64,000 bases of DNA from Micavibrio sp964400125 (GTDB lineage: Bacteria > Pseudomonadota > Alphaproteobacteria > Micavibrionales > Micavibrionaceae): positions 1 to 64,000 of the forward strand of contig CAYNSR010000014.1 of NCBI GenBank assembly GCA_964400125.1, given 5' to 3'. The notes beneath the pieces are model-generated. The model was not told the origin of the DNA, did not search any database, and saw only the letters and a program-made list of their open reading frames with translations. A program made the position numbers and the translations under genes. Below, piece after piece: positions 26,201 through 35,207 of this stretch. The stretch's first letter is position 1; each line of letters begins with the position of its first letter.

Positions 26201-29200
26201 CCAGACCAAGGAACCCGGCGGAGGTGTAAGTCAGGTTGGCGCTTGCGCCCAGCGCCGTGCCGCCGGAATTGAACTGGATATTGCCAGCGACGCCCGCCGG
26301 GGTGACGGAACTGGTGATGATATCCAGCCAGGATCCGGCCTGATACCCTTCGAACTTGCTGGTGGCGGAGTTGTAGCGGATCATGCCGTCGATGGCCGTT
26401 CCCGGACGCTGCGCCGTGTCGCCGCGCGGCAGAACAATCGCATCCGTACCCGCGATGTCCAGCGTCGCCTGCGGCGAGCCCGTCCCGATGCCGAACCAGC
26501 CAGCCGACGTATACACCAGATTCGCATCCGCCGCGAAATTCCCGCCACTGTTGAACTGGATGCCGCGATCGGGGGCCGATGCGCCACCGGCAACCGCCCC
26601 GGTCAGGATATCCTGCCAAGCGCCACCCTGATACCCTTCGAACTTGCCGCTGGCGCTGTTGTAACGCAGCATCCCGTCAACGGGGGACGCAGGGCGTTGC
26701 GCCGTGTCGCCATAGGGCAGAACAATCGCATCCGTCGCCGCGCCGAGATCGAGAACAGAACGGGCAAAGAGTTGCTGTGCCGGAACACGCGGATCGACCA
26801 CCATCTGGCCACCGAACAGGCCCATGGTGTTAGATGAGGCAAAGTTGACCGCATTATGATTGCCCATGAACAGGGCAAAGGATTGCGCTCCTGATACGAT
26901 CGGATCAGTCACGGGGGACGTCGTCGTCAAGCCAAAAGCAGCAGAACCGTCGCCCGTGGCAGAAATATTCACCTCGCTGCCAAAAACAGTGCTGTAATCA
27001 CCGGCAGCGATTGTGTTGCTCCCCATGGCCGTGCTGTAATTTCCGGATGCAGTTGTACTAAATCCCATAGACGTACTTGCGGTGCCACTTGCGGTCGTTC
27101 CATCTCCCGTGGCCATGCTGACGTCACCGCTTGCAGTCGTATTCCGTCCCAGTGCTGTACTGGTGTTCTGGCTGGCAATAGAACCAAGACCAAATGCCAT
27201 ACTGTTGCTACCGCTTGCGGTCGTATTCCGCCCCATGGCCACACTGTAGGTAGCCAGATTAGCATTATCCCACTGTGTTCCATCCACCCTACCGACACGG
27301 AAAGCACTTGCCTGCACATCAAAGAACATCCGTACGCCCGCACCGCTGGCCGGGACAGAAGCCATGCCGGAATAAGTGCCAGTTACCATCAAATCGCCTG
27401 TAGAGGAAAACACCAGTCCGGCATCCGCAGCGAAGCTGCCTCCTGAATTAAACTGTATCCCACGATCCGGGGCCGCAGCGCCGGCAACCAGAGAACTGAC
27501 AGAAACACTGACCCATTCACCCGATGCGCTGTCATACGACAAAACATCATTATCCGAAGGCGTCGTATTGACATTGGCGAGGTCGTTCAATGCCAGCGCA
27601 AAAAACTCCAACCCGTCTTCGGTTGCATTTACACGCAGCATCTGGCCCGCCGATGCATAGGCCACAGGCGTATCCGTCAGACCGATAAACGAACTCGTCG
27701 CCGCCCCGGTCAGAATATCCTGCCACGATCCCGCCTGATACCCCTCGAATTTTCCGCTGGCGCTGTTATACCGCAGCATCCCGTCAACCCCGGCGGTCGG
27801 GCGGCTGGCCCCGTCGCCGCGCGGAAGAATTACAGCGTCCGCACCGGAAAATACGACCGAGGCATTCGCCGTACCCGGCGCCTGTATCGTCACATAATTA
27901 ACGCCGTTTGCCGCCACGCCAAGCGCATCCGCGCCGATGCTGTAAAGACCGGTATTCGTATCCGCCGTAAACGAAACGCTCGGCGTTCCTACCGTGCCAT
28001 TCCCGACCCGCATTGCGCCCGTGCCGCTATTGGCGATGGCGAGGATGTTGTTCGTCATATCCCACGTGTAATCCGCATCCGCCCCCAGCGTGCCGCCGCT
28101 GTTGAACTGGATTTGCGTGTTGGCGCCCGCCGCAGTGATAGCCCCGCCGCCGCTGGTCAGGATGTCCTGCCACAGACCGCCCTGATAGCCTTCGAACTTG
28201 CCGCTCGCCGAGTTGTAACGGATCATCCCGTTGACGGGCGCTGCCGGGCGGTTGGTGCCATCGCCAATCGGCAGCAAAATCGCATCCGTCGCGGCACCGA
28301 GATCAAGAACGGAACGGGCAAAAAGCTGTTGCGCCGGAACACGCGGATCAATTACAAACTTCCCGCCAAACAGACCCATGGTGTTGGATGACGCGAATAC
28401 CAAACCATCCTGATCGCCCATGAAGATACCAAAGGACTGAATGCCTAGCACCTGCGGGGGTGTTACGATTATCGTAGCATCATCAAACAAGCCCAGACCT
28501 GCTGACCCATCACCACTGCCGGCTGCAAAATTATCGCCCACCTGCACCATACTACCTAAGGCTAGAGAATCTAAACCAAATGTTTCCAGCCTCCGTCCGA
28601 TAACAACACTATTATTAGCGTGTGCCACAACAACATCACCTATCGCTATGGCATTTTCTCCTTCTGCTGTCGCAGCATTACCCTGTGCAAAGCTGTAATC
28701 ACCTTTTGCTGTGACGTTCCGGCCAAAAGCTGTACTATGGGTCCCTATATTCGCATCGCTCCATTCAACCCCGGATACGGTTTGACCCGCACGAATGGAG
28801 GAGGATTGAACATCAAAATAGAACGATGAATAAGACCCCATTCCCGGACCGCTGGCTGTTGCGTTATGCGTTCCTTTCAGGGAGAGGTCACCATCCTCCT
28901 TGTATACAAAATTGCTATTAGCCGTAAAGCTGCCGCCGCTATTAAACTGTATGCCGCGATCCGGCGCTGCCGCACCGGCAACCAGAGAACTGACAGAAAC
29001 ACTGACCCATTCACCCGATGCGCTGTCATACGACAAAACATCATTATCCGAAGGCGTCGTATTGACATTGGCCAGATCGTTCAGGACGGGTACGAAAAAC
29101 TCCAGCCCGTCTTCCGTCGCATTCACACGCAACATCTGACCCGCCGATGCATAGGCCACAGGCGTATCCGTCAGCCCGATAAACGAACTCGTCGCCGCCC

Positions 29201-32200
29201 CGGTCAAAATATCCTGCCATGATCCCGCCTGATAGCCTTCAAACTTGCCGCTGGCGCTGTTATACCGCAGCATCCCGTCCACCCCGGCGGTCGGGCGCTG
29301 AGCCGTGATCCCGCGCGGCAGGATAATCGCATCGACCCCACCCAATACAACCGAGGCATTCGCCGTACCCGGCGCCTGAATTGTCATGTAATTGACACCG
29401 TTTGCCGCCACGCCCAGCGCATCCGCGCCGACGCTGTAAAGACCCGTATTCGTATCCGCCGTGAAGCTCAATGACGGTGTTCCCACCGCGCCGTTCCCGA
29501 CCCGCATTGCGCCCGTGCCGCTATTGGCGATGGTCAGGACGTTGTTGGTTCCATCCCATGTGAAATCCGCTTCGGCAAAGAGAAATCCGCCGCTGTTATA
29601 TTGAATCTGCGTATCGGCCCCCGCAACGATGGAGCGGCCCGGAACATTGACCCATTCGCCCGATGCGCTGTCATACGACAAAACGTCATTATCCGAAGGC
29701 GTCGTATTGACATCGGCGAGGTCGTTCAGGACGGGCACGAAAAACTCCAGCCCGTTTTCGGTTGCATTTACACGCAACATCTGGCCCGCCGATGCATAGG
29801 CCACAGGCGTATCCGTCAGCCCGATAAACGAACTCGTCGCCGCACCGGTCAGAATATCCTGCCATGCGCCTGCCTGATACCCTTCGAACTTGCCGCTGGC
29901 GCTGTTATACCGCAGCATCCCGTTGACGGGCGCTGCCGGGCGGTTGGTGCCATCGCCAATCGGCAGCAAAATCGCATCCGTCGCGGCACCGAGATCAAGA
30001 ACGGAACGGGCAAAAAGCTGTTGCGCCGGAACACGCGGATCAATTACAAACTTCCCGCCAAACAGACCCATGGTGTTGGATGACGCGAATACCAAACCAT
30101 CCTGATCGCCCATGAAGATACCAAAGGACTGGATGCCTGTAACTTGCGATCGCGTCGTAATCGGTACAATATTGTCGATTAGCCCTAATGCAAAGGACCC
30201 GTCACCAAGACCACTTCCTGCCGTGCCATTACCCGCGACGACACTACGCCCCAAAGCCGTACTGACAGTGCCGCTGGCGATCGTGCCCCATCCCATGGCT
30301 GTACTATACAGTCCACTGGCGGTTGTAGCCTGACCCATTGCGGTGCTGGCCGTACCGCTGGCGGTTGTACCAGCCCCCATTGCAGTACTTACCATTCCGC
30401 TGGCGGTTGAGCCCGTGCCCATTGCGGTGCTGTAGCCGCCGCTAGCGGTTGTGCTGCCACCCATTGCCACATCACCAAGATCGCTGGCCGTCGTATTGTA
30501 TCCAAACGCCGTTGAATAATTACCGGCAGAGCTGAAATTCCATTGATTGCCTGTGACATGTCCCGCACGGAATGCTGCCTTACCCGGATCGAAGAACATG
30601 CGCGTGCCTGCGCCGGAAACAGGCTCTGTGCCTGCGCCGGTATAGGAACCTGTTACCAAAAGTGCTCCGGCCGACGTATATTGGAAATTCGCGCTCGCAG
30701 CAAAATTCCCGCCGGAGTTAAACTGAATCCCGCGATCCGGGGCGGAGGCTGCGGCGGACCCGGTCAGAATATCCTGCCATGCGCCCGCCTGATACCCTTC
30801 GAACTTGCCATTCGCGCTGTTATACCGCAGCATCCCGTCAACCCCGGTCGAAGGACGCTCGGCGGTGATCCCGCGCGGCAGGATAATCGCATCGACCCCA
30901 CCCAATACAACCGAGGCATTCGCCGTACCCGGCGCCTGAATTGTCATGTAATTGACACCGTTTGCCGCCACGCCCAGCGCATCCGCGCCGACGCTGTAAA
31001 GACCCGTATTCGTATCCGCCGTGAAGCTCAATGACGGTGTTCCCACCGCGCCGTTCCCGACCCGCATTGCGCCCGTGCCGCTATTGGCGATGGTCAGGAC
31101 GTTGTTGGTTCCATCCCATGTGAAATCCGCTTCGGCAAAGAGAAATCCGCCGCTGTTATATTGAATCTGCGTATCGGCCCCCGCAACGATGGAGCGGCCC
31201 GGAACATTGACCCATTCGCCCGATGCGCTGTCATACGACAAAACGTCATTATCCGAAGGCGTCGTATTGACATCGGCGAGGTCGTTCAGGACGGGCACGA
31301 AAAACTCCAGCCCGTTTTCGGTTGCATTTACACGCAACATCTGGCCCGCCGATGCATAGGCCACAGGCGTATCCGTCAGCCCGATAAACGAACTCGTCGC
31401 CGCACCGGTCAGAATATCCTGCCACGCACCTGCCTGATAAGCTTCAAATTTTCCATTGGCGCTATTGTAACGCAGCATCCCGTTGATTCCACCGGGGCGG
31501 TTTGTGCCGTCGCCGCGCGGCAGTAACAGGGCGCCCGTTCCACCAATATCGATTGAGGCCTGCGGGTTAACGTTGCCAATCCCGAGATACCCGGTAGAGG
31601 AAAATACGAATCCCGGCGTCGTCCAGAACGTGCCGTTGCTGTTGTAGATAATTTCACGGTCGAAGCCGGGGACGCCGACGGACCCGCTGGCAATCGACGA
31701 AGCGGTAAAGCAATTATTGCCGTCTTCGTCGCAATACTGGATCGCACCGATATCACCTTCGACGTCTATATTCAATCCGGCACGACTCGGGGCAATATTG
31801 GTTGCCGAAGTCGGATCTGGGTCAATCACCAGACTTCCGCCTGCGAGCAGCATGACATTGGCGGTATTTAAATTCACCCCGGCCTGATCGCCCATGAAAA
31901 TACCGAATGAATTGGCCGCAGAAACCTGCGGTGCCGCCCCGGCAGTATTGCCAAGCCCGAAGGCGAAAGCGTTATCTCCGCTGGCGGTTGCTTCCTGTCC
32001 GACGGCGAAGCTGGCAACACCACTGGCCGTCACATCCGTGCCCAGCGCCATGCTGTAATTGCCAATATTGGTATCATCCCACTGCGATCCGCCAACACCA
32101 CCGGCGCGGAAAGCAGATTTGTTCGGATACCAGACCATTCTGGTTCCAGCAACTTCCAGTGAGCCCGGCAATGCTACACCCGTATTCAGCATATGGGCAG

Positions 32201-34268
32201 AGCCGCGCGTAATATAGGTCGTGTTATTGGTCCAAAGCGACCCGGTGCCACCGCCACCGCCGCCCGACGTCCCGATCGTTACCCAGTCATTGGCAATCGC
32301 GGAACACATTTCCAGCAAATCGCCGCTGGCATACCGGATTGCCCCGTAGATGCTGCCGCCCGCGCATGTTGCCGATGTGGCCGCGGGACGGATCGCCCCG
32401 TTAACATCCAATTCCACCTGCGGGTTGGTCGTGCTGATCCCGACGCGTCCGGTCGTGCCAACGAATACCCGGCTGACCCCGGCATAATTCAGAGCCATAC
32501 CCGTGCCGCTGGTGAAGAACAAACCGCTGGATGTTGAATTGTTGAACTGGAAACTGTCCCCCTGAACATAACCATCAAACGTGCCGTAATCATCAAAATC
32601 ACCGAAACCATGCACCCTCAGGCCTGCGGAATCGAGCTCCATTTCAGATGTGCCGCCGACACTGAAGCCGAGGCCGGACCCGCTATTGTAATAGACTCCT
32701 GAATTCGTATAGCCGTCAAACGTGAACCCGGGAGAACCGGAGGTCCCGCCGGTCGAGATAAAGCGGTAAGATTCCGTATCACCGCTGACATCGACATCGC
32801 CGGTCACGGTCAGTTCCGTTCCGGCAGACGATGCAATGCTGACATTCCCCGACGAATCGATGGTCAGGCGCGGTCCGCCGCCGGTCGCCAGCACCATTCC
32901 GCCAGCGGAATCGTCGATATAAAGGTTGCTGTCAAAACGAAACATGTTGGCTTCGATTGTGCCGGAAATGTCGAGAAGTCCGGCAGATGTATAGATACCG
33001 GACCCTGTAACAAACTCGCCAATCTTCAACGTGCCGTTTCCGCTACCGGTGATACCGTGCCCGATGACGATGCTGTCGGTTGTTCCAACAGCGAAGGTCT
33101 GCGCGTTATTGCCGATCACGATATTATCGCTGCCGGTGGTCAGATTGGATGCGGCGGAGATACCAACACCGAGATTGTTACTGCCGGAAGCCGAGTTGTA
33201 GGAAAGCCCTGCCCCCTGACCGAGGAAGAGATAATCGCCCCCCGCCGAAGCATCCGAAAGATCGTCCAGCTTCGATACCGTCAAACCCGCGCCGCCCAGC
33301 GTCTGAAATGTGCCGGGCATGGAGGCGTCGCACATCTCAAGCGCGGTATTCGGCGCGAAGGACGTCACATTGATCCTCAACACACCGTTATTCGCGATAG
33401 TACATTCAGCGTCGAGCAATTCCGTGTTGTCGGGAAGCAGAAACAAACCTGCCGCCCCGGCACCAAAACCAAGATCGAGTCGGCTGTTGGCTGCGAACTG
33501 GGCCGTTCCCTGAAACATTGCCGTCGTGCCGCTCGCAAATTCAACTGACCCGCTTGAGAAAGCGACATTCTTGTCAGTGGTAATCGTATTCGGATCACCG
33601 CTCATGATCGACCACAACCCGTCGGCAACGTTCAACGCCTCCTGATAGCTTAGCGCGGCAATAATATCGTCCGAACTGGCCGGTTTGTTCACGAGCGTCG
33701 CGGCGTTCGATGGCGGTCCGGCGGCGCCAACATTATCCGCCCACGCTTCGCATGATGTCTGGAAGATACGGTCCGGACCTGCAGAAAGAACAACGAACAC
33801 CGGCTGGGTCGAATCATGACCGCCCGCAAGATAGGCAACTTCACCCGCACCCGCATCGCATAACGGGTCCCCCACCTGCGCCGGTGCAGCACCGAGGTCC
33901 CACACGCAATATCCGAGCGGCGTCCCCCACGGGTCCACCTGCGACGCGCCAACGGAATTCGGCAATTGGCCACCACCAGCAGGGGAAGGCGCGCCGGTCG
34001 TGGGGTGCAAGGGCTCAACATATGTATCGCCCGTTCCGTAATCGCAGTTGCCGCCATTGGGCAGTTGCGCCGCTGCAATCGTCGCCAGTCTCGACGCGAT
34101 CGCAAGCTGGGAATCAACCTTGGCTTTTGTATTGACGGCAGAAACAGTACTTAAGGGGCCACGGATCAACGTCGTCGTCGCAGCACCGATCACGCCGACC
34201 AATGCAATCGCACCGAACAGGGTGAAAAAGATATTCCCGCTTTGACGGTTTTTGCCGTTATCCGGCAT
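23247..34268 (-). CDS. Giant mosaic surface fibre protein with pseudopilin-like N-terminus and S74 domain
   Basis: 3673 residues from the ATG at 34266-34268 (MPDNGKNRQSGNIFFTLFGA), behind GGGGGAG. Order: an N-terminal pseudopilin-like membrane helix (about 12-40) and pilin-like head; YadA-type head repeats (many T-A-S-G-x-x-S-T-A-M-G units, mainly around 1240-1350 and 2340-2440); nine copies of a phage-fibre-like module (D-A-I-x-L-P-x-G-D-x-x-x-R-P ... GMLRYNSASGKFEGYQAG, W-Q-D-I-L-T-G); an immunoglobulin-like/choice-of-anchor segment; a DUF1566 (Lcl) domain (about 2865-3030, WYLPNQYELQSLIYPQ); a DUF1554-like lectin-type domain (about 3155-3305, GLGGADAKC); and a Peptidase_S74 chaperone (TSDRRLKADIHPL, about 3520) with coiled coil. 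A final membrane helix follows S74, which is unusual. It is probably a self-trimerising adhesin or fibre. Confidence 0.88.
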   Translation of the reverse strand: MPDNGKNRQSGNIFFTLFGAIALVGVIGAATTTLIRGPLSTVSAVNTKAKVDSQLAIASRLATIAAAQLPNGGNCDYGTGDTYVEPLHPTTGAPSPAGGGQLPNSVGASQVDPWGTPLGYCVWDLGAAPAQVGDPLCDAGAGEVAYLAGGHDSTQPVFVVLSAGPDRIFQTSCEAWADNVGAAGPPSNAATLVNKPASSDDIIAALSYQEALNVADGLWSIMSGDPNTITTDKNVAFSSGSVEFASGTTAMFQGTAQFAANSRLDLGFGAGAAGLFLLPDNTELLDAECTIANNGVLRINVTSFAPNTALEMCDASMPGTFQTLGGAGLTVSKLDDLSDASAGGDYLFLGQGAGLSYNSASGSNNLGVGISAASNLTTGSDNIVIGNNAQTFAVGTTDSIVIGHGITGSGNGTLKIGEFVTGSGIYTSAGLLDISGTIEANMFRFDSNLYIDDSAGGMVLATGGGPRLTIDSSGNVSIASSAGTELTVTGDVDVSGDTESYRFISTGGTSGSPGFTFDGYTNSGVYYNSGSGLGFSVGGTSEMELDSAGLRVHGFGDFDDYGTFDGYVQGDSFQFNNSTSSGLFFTSGTGMALNYAGVSRVFVGTTGRVGISTTNPQVELDVNGAIRPAATSATCAGGSIYGAIRYASGDLLEMCSAIANDWVTIGTSGGGGGGTGSLWTNNTTYITRGSAHMLNTGVALPGSLEVAGTRMVWYPNKSAFRAGGVGGSQWDDTNIGNYSMALGTDVTASGVASFAVGQEATASGDNAFAFGLGNTAGAAPQVSAANSFGIFMGDQAGVNLNTANVMLLAGGSLVIDPDPTSATNIAPSRAGLNIDVEGDIGAIQYCDEDGNNCFTASSIASGSVGVPGFDREIIYNSNGTFWTTPGFVFSSTGYLGIGNVNPQASIDIGGTGALLLPRGDGTNRPGGINGMLRYNSANGKFEAYQAGAWQDILTGAATSSFIGLTDTPVAYASAGQMLRVNATENGLEFFVPVLNDLADVNTTPSDNDVLSYDSASGEWVNVPGRSIVAGADTQIQYNSGGFLFAEADFTWDGTNNVLTIANSGTGAMRVGNGAVGTPSLSFTADTNTGLYSVGADALGVAANGVNYMTIQAPGTANASVVLGGVDAIILPRGITAERPSTGVDGMLRYNSANGKFEGYQAGAWQDILTGSAAASAPDRGIQFNSGGNFAASANFQYTSAGALLVTGSYTGAGTEPVSGAGTRMFFDPGKAAFRAGHVTGNQWNFSSAGNYSTAFGYNTTASDLGDVAMGGSTTASGGYSTAMGTGSTASGMVSTAMGAGTTASGTASTAMGQATTASGLYSTAMGWGTIASGTVSTALGRSVVAGNGTAGSGLGDGSFALGLIDNIVPITTRSQVTGIQSFGIFMGDQDGLVFASSNTMGLFGGKFVIDPRVPAQQLFARSVLDLGAATDAILLPIGDGTNRPAAPVNGMLRYNSASGKFEGYQAGAWQDILTGAATSSFIGLTDTPVAYASAGQMLRVNATENGLEFFVPVLNDLADVNTTPSDNDVLSYDSASGEWVNVPGRSIVAGADTQIQYNSGGFLFAEADFTWDGTNNVLTIANSGTGAMRVGNGAVGTPSLSFTADTNTGLYSVGADALGVAANGVNYMTIQAPGTANASVVLGGVDAIILPRGITAQRPTAGVDGMLRYNSASGKFEGYQAGSWQDILTGAATSSFIGLTDTPVAYASAGQMLRVNATEDGLEFFVPVLNDLANVNTTPSDNDVLSYDSASGEWVSVSVSSLVAGAAAPDRGIQFNSGGSFTANSNFVYKEDGDLSLKGTHNATASGPGMGSYSSFYFDVQSSSIRAGQTVSGVEWSDANIGTHSTAFGRNVTAKGDYSFAQGNAATAEGENAIAIGDVVVAHANNSVVIGRRLETFGLDSLALGSMVQVGDNFAAGSGDGSAGLGLFDDATIIVTPPQVLGIQSFGIFMGDQDGLVFASSNTMGLFGGKFVIDPRVPAQQLFARSVLDLGAATDAILLPIGDGTNRPAAPVNGMIRYNSASGKFEGYQGGLWQDILTSGGGAITAAGANTQIQFNSGGTLGADADYTWDMTNNILAIANSGTGAMRVGNGTVGTPSVSFTADTNTGLYSIGADALGVAANGVNYVTIQAPGTANASVVFSGADAVILPRGDGASRPTAGVDGMLRYNSASGKFEGYQAGSWQDILTGAATSSFIGLTDTPVAYASAGQMLRVNATEDGLEFFALALNDLANVNTTPSDNDVLSYDSASGEWVSVSVSSLVAGAAAPDRGIQFNSGGSFAADAGLVFSSTGDLMVTGTYSGMASVPASGAGVRMFFDVQASAFRVGRVDGTQWDNANLATYSVAMGRNTTASGSNSMAFGLGSIASQNTSTALGRNTTASGDVSMATGDGTTASGTASTSMGFSTTASGNYSTAMGSNTIAAGDYSTVFGSEVNISATGDGSAAFGLTTTSPVTDPIVSGAQSFALFMGNHNAVNFASSNTMGLFGGQMVVDPRVPAQQLFARSVLDLGAATDAIVLPYGDTAQRPASPVDGMLRYNSASGKFEGYQGGAWQDILTGAVAGGASAPDRGIQFNSGGNFAADANLVYTSAGWFGIGTGSPQATLDIAGTDAIVLPRGDTAQRPGTAIDGMIRYNSATSKFEGYQAGSWLDIITSSVTPAGVAGNIQFNSGGTALGASANLTYTSAGFLGLGLGAPQVMLDVAGEARLGNTSLTCAAGIRGALRFNSGSTRLEMCDGVDWRALVADTITVDLVLTPATNNAMNVTGCGTPPCQGTAVTFTLQNQGATTSAVIATSLSNTTNFTITSDTCNGNTLAPSLSCQIDVTPQSSGNEAFTGLLNITANNNPFAIMQGTSSGFGCSPGVVGAGGVYAACGLNDGDGVYDLIVMPGGCDGTTLNPTCSGNDGAAVQKLWGTSGVDIPYVCYVNDFACKNAKNAVNIMAAQTIGAGSFAAASYCDAMTYGGHNDWYLPNQYELQSLIYPQKNSGNLTGFTNAYYWSSNQRGWTYTTQAIAVDMSSSADGYSTRNVTTHSVRCVRRENLPLPTATADTNPNNSTTGYRMRVTETSGQRMTSSEGITIIGILQAAPVSVSGASGNPKLTINGGAEVDSGTANWGDVIRVVMDAPTVAGTMNTATVNLGPDTYTYKVAYADTTKESRVFVTDGDWTGILGGLGGADAKCTNAANAAAIGGTWVAILSDANSNAVDRVPWNWGVLKRLDGVVVANDWADLWDGNIQNPINVNENMITAGKNVWTGTLSNGMVRSATCASWTSNSTSSVNDLAYGTSGGVGDSWIDTGVATSFCSVSRALYCVESVAGGIPPGSPAIGLDDLADVDLTTTPPGEGQLLKYVSSSGLWVVADTDAIVLPVGDTAQRPGTGIDGMLRYNSASGKFEGYQAGSWTDIVTGAATGSAANPAGAVQFNSGGSFGGSAGFVWDATNTRLGVGTATPANPLEVVGVAQVDALQVDGTSGLAAPTNGLVAGADTQIQFNSGGTFGASGNLTWNNGTAKLTVTGDIDYTGMLTDTSDRRLKADIHPLRERGSMLEKLEQVDTYSFRMKNDKLARVEFGVMAQELETLFPELVMTAQDEMGTKSVNYIGLIAPMITATQELRAENEALRAELDAVKTDIAGLKAHTGYGIDKAMIGVGMLLAFMLAAGATAGFVLITGRIRNRTHKAG
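28224..28439. repeat. 216-bp direct repeat inside fibre gene, copy A
   Basis: Identical, as far as I can read, to 29916-30131 (offset 1692). It encodes the boundary between one fibre module and the block beginning Q-S-F-G-I-F-M-G-D-Q. Confidence 0.8.
29305..29864. repeat. 560-bp perfect direct repeat inside fibre gene, copy A
   Basis: Every base matches 30865-31424 (offset 1560), including synonymous positions. It covers one complete fibre module, the D-V-N-T-T-P-S-D-N-D-V-L-S-Y-D segment and half of the next module. Such identity points to recent duplication or gene conversion. Confidence 0.88.
29916..30131. repeat. 216-bp direct repeat inside fibre gene, copy B
   Basis: Partner of 28224-28439, in the same orientation, within the giant fibre gene. 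Confidence 0.8.
30865..31424. repeat. 560-bp perfect direct repeat inside fibre gene, copy B
   Basis: Partner of 29305-29864. Recombination between the two copies would delete or add 1560 bases (520 codons, exactly in frame). Confidence 0.88.
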
Positions 34269-34270
34269 CC

Positions 34271-34435
34271 TTAAAGCTCCCCCAGGTCCTTCGCAACGGC
34301 GGTCGAGCCCCACAGGACGGACTCGCGCACCTTTAATTCTGTCAGAAAACTCTTACCAAACTCATAATCACGCAATACAGAAGCGCTTGGCCGCCGCCCC
34401 CCGGAACAGGGGTTCTTGAGGATGGATTCTGCCAT
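34271..34435 (-). CDS. Possible 54-residue protein preceding the fibre gene
   Basis: A short frame starting MAESILKNPCSGGRRPSASV and ending in AVAKDLGEL, with its stop codon only two bases before the ATG of the giant fibre gene. A GAGG site lies about eight bases before this ATG; the frame also has an ATG seven codons earlier without a ribosome-binding site. No membrane segment. The tight spacing suggests either a real leader cistron that couples translation to the fibre, or a leader peptide. I do not recognise the sequence. Confidence 0.45.
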   Translation of the reverse strand: MAESILKNPCSGGRRPSASVLRDYEFGKSFLTELKVRESVLWGSTAVAKDLGEL

Positions 34436-34589
34436 GAAGAAACCTCGCATGCGCATGAAAAATCATCGAATTTCTGTGAAAGAAGGGTGCTTCAGGACGA
34501 AACCCCCTTGAGAAGGTATTTCAAACTCTCTATCTATCATACTGATTTTCTGTGTTGAATCAACCTCACTGACAATCCGGATCGTTCCT

Positions 34590-35207
34590 ATGGCAACAAG
34601 ACCCTTCTCCGTCCTGCTCGATACTCTCCGGGACCAGATCGCAACAGGACCGGATCAGGTCAGCGTCAAAACCCTGCTCGAAGGGTTACATGAACGGGGT
34701 TTTGGCGTTGCATTGGCGCTTTTTGCTCTGCCTATGGCGATTCCTCTGCCAAAACCACCGGGCTTGAGCACAGTTTTCGGCATTCCCATGCTGATTTTGT
34801 CCGGGCAACTGGCTTTGGGCCGCCATACCCTGTGGTTTCCGGACATTATAAACCGCAAAACCGTTAAAAAAGAGCGTCTCGACCGCTTATTTGGTGCCAT
34901 AAGCCCCCGCGCCAGACAAATCGAGGCGCTGCTGAAGCCGCGCCATGAATGGGTTACTGCCGGACTACCCTCCCGCCTGACCGGTATTGCGGGTGGCCTG
35001 ATTTCGCTGTGTATTATTTCGCCGTTGCCGGGGTTGAACACCGTGACCTCTCTGGGTCTCGGCATTATGGGATTGGGCCTGATTATGCGGGACGGCCTTG
35101 CCATTCTTGTCGGTGCTGCGGGTGCGCTCCTCTGGGCGGGCTGCATCATCAGCCTATATATTGTCTTCGGGCTGGAGGGGATCAATGCGCTGCGCAGCTT
35201 TTTGTAA
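34590..35207 (+). CDS. exoD: ExoD-family membrane protein
   Basis: 205 residues. ExoD was first linked to exopolysaccharide production and alkaline stress in rhizobia; its molecular role is unclear. Family features are an N-terminal soluble helix pair (LEGLHERGFGVALALFALPMAIPLPKPPG), a short amphipathic part with ALGRHTLWFP, and three hydrophobic segments in the second half (about 125-200). The gene overlaps the following dsbB-like gene by 23 bases, so the two are probably co-transcribed. Confidence 0.88.
   Translation: MATRPFSVLLDTLRDQIATGPDQVSVKTLLEGLHERGFGVALALFALPMAIPLPKPPGLSTVFGIPMLILSGQLALGRHTLWFPDIINRKTVKKERLDRLFGAISPRARQIEALLKPRHEWVTAGLPSRLTGIAGGLISLCIISPLPGLNTVTSLGLGIMGLGLIMRDGLAILVGAAGALLWAGCIISLYIVFGLEGINALRSFL

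Noticed and set aside
25929..26837. 302-residue Arg-rich plus-strand frame within the fibre gene region
   Set aside because: Low-complexity, Arg-rich antisense of the repeated fibre modules; the same shadow recurs at each repeat.
26960..27250. Short regularly spaced repeats resembling a CRISPR array
   Set aside because: They are in-frame codons for YadA-type T-A-S-G-x-x-S-T-A-M-G units; spacers are not unique and no cas genes are nearby.
34271..34456. 61-residue start of the small protein at ATG 34456
   Set aside because: No ribosome-binding site; the ATG at 34435 has GAGG and is preferred.
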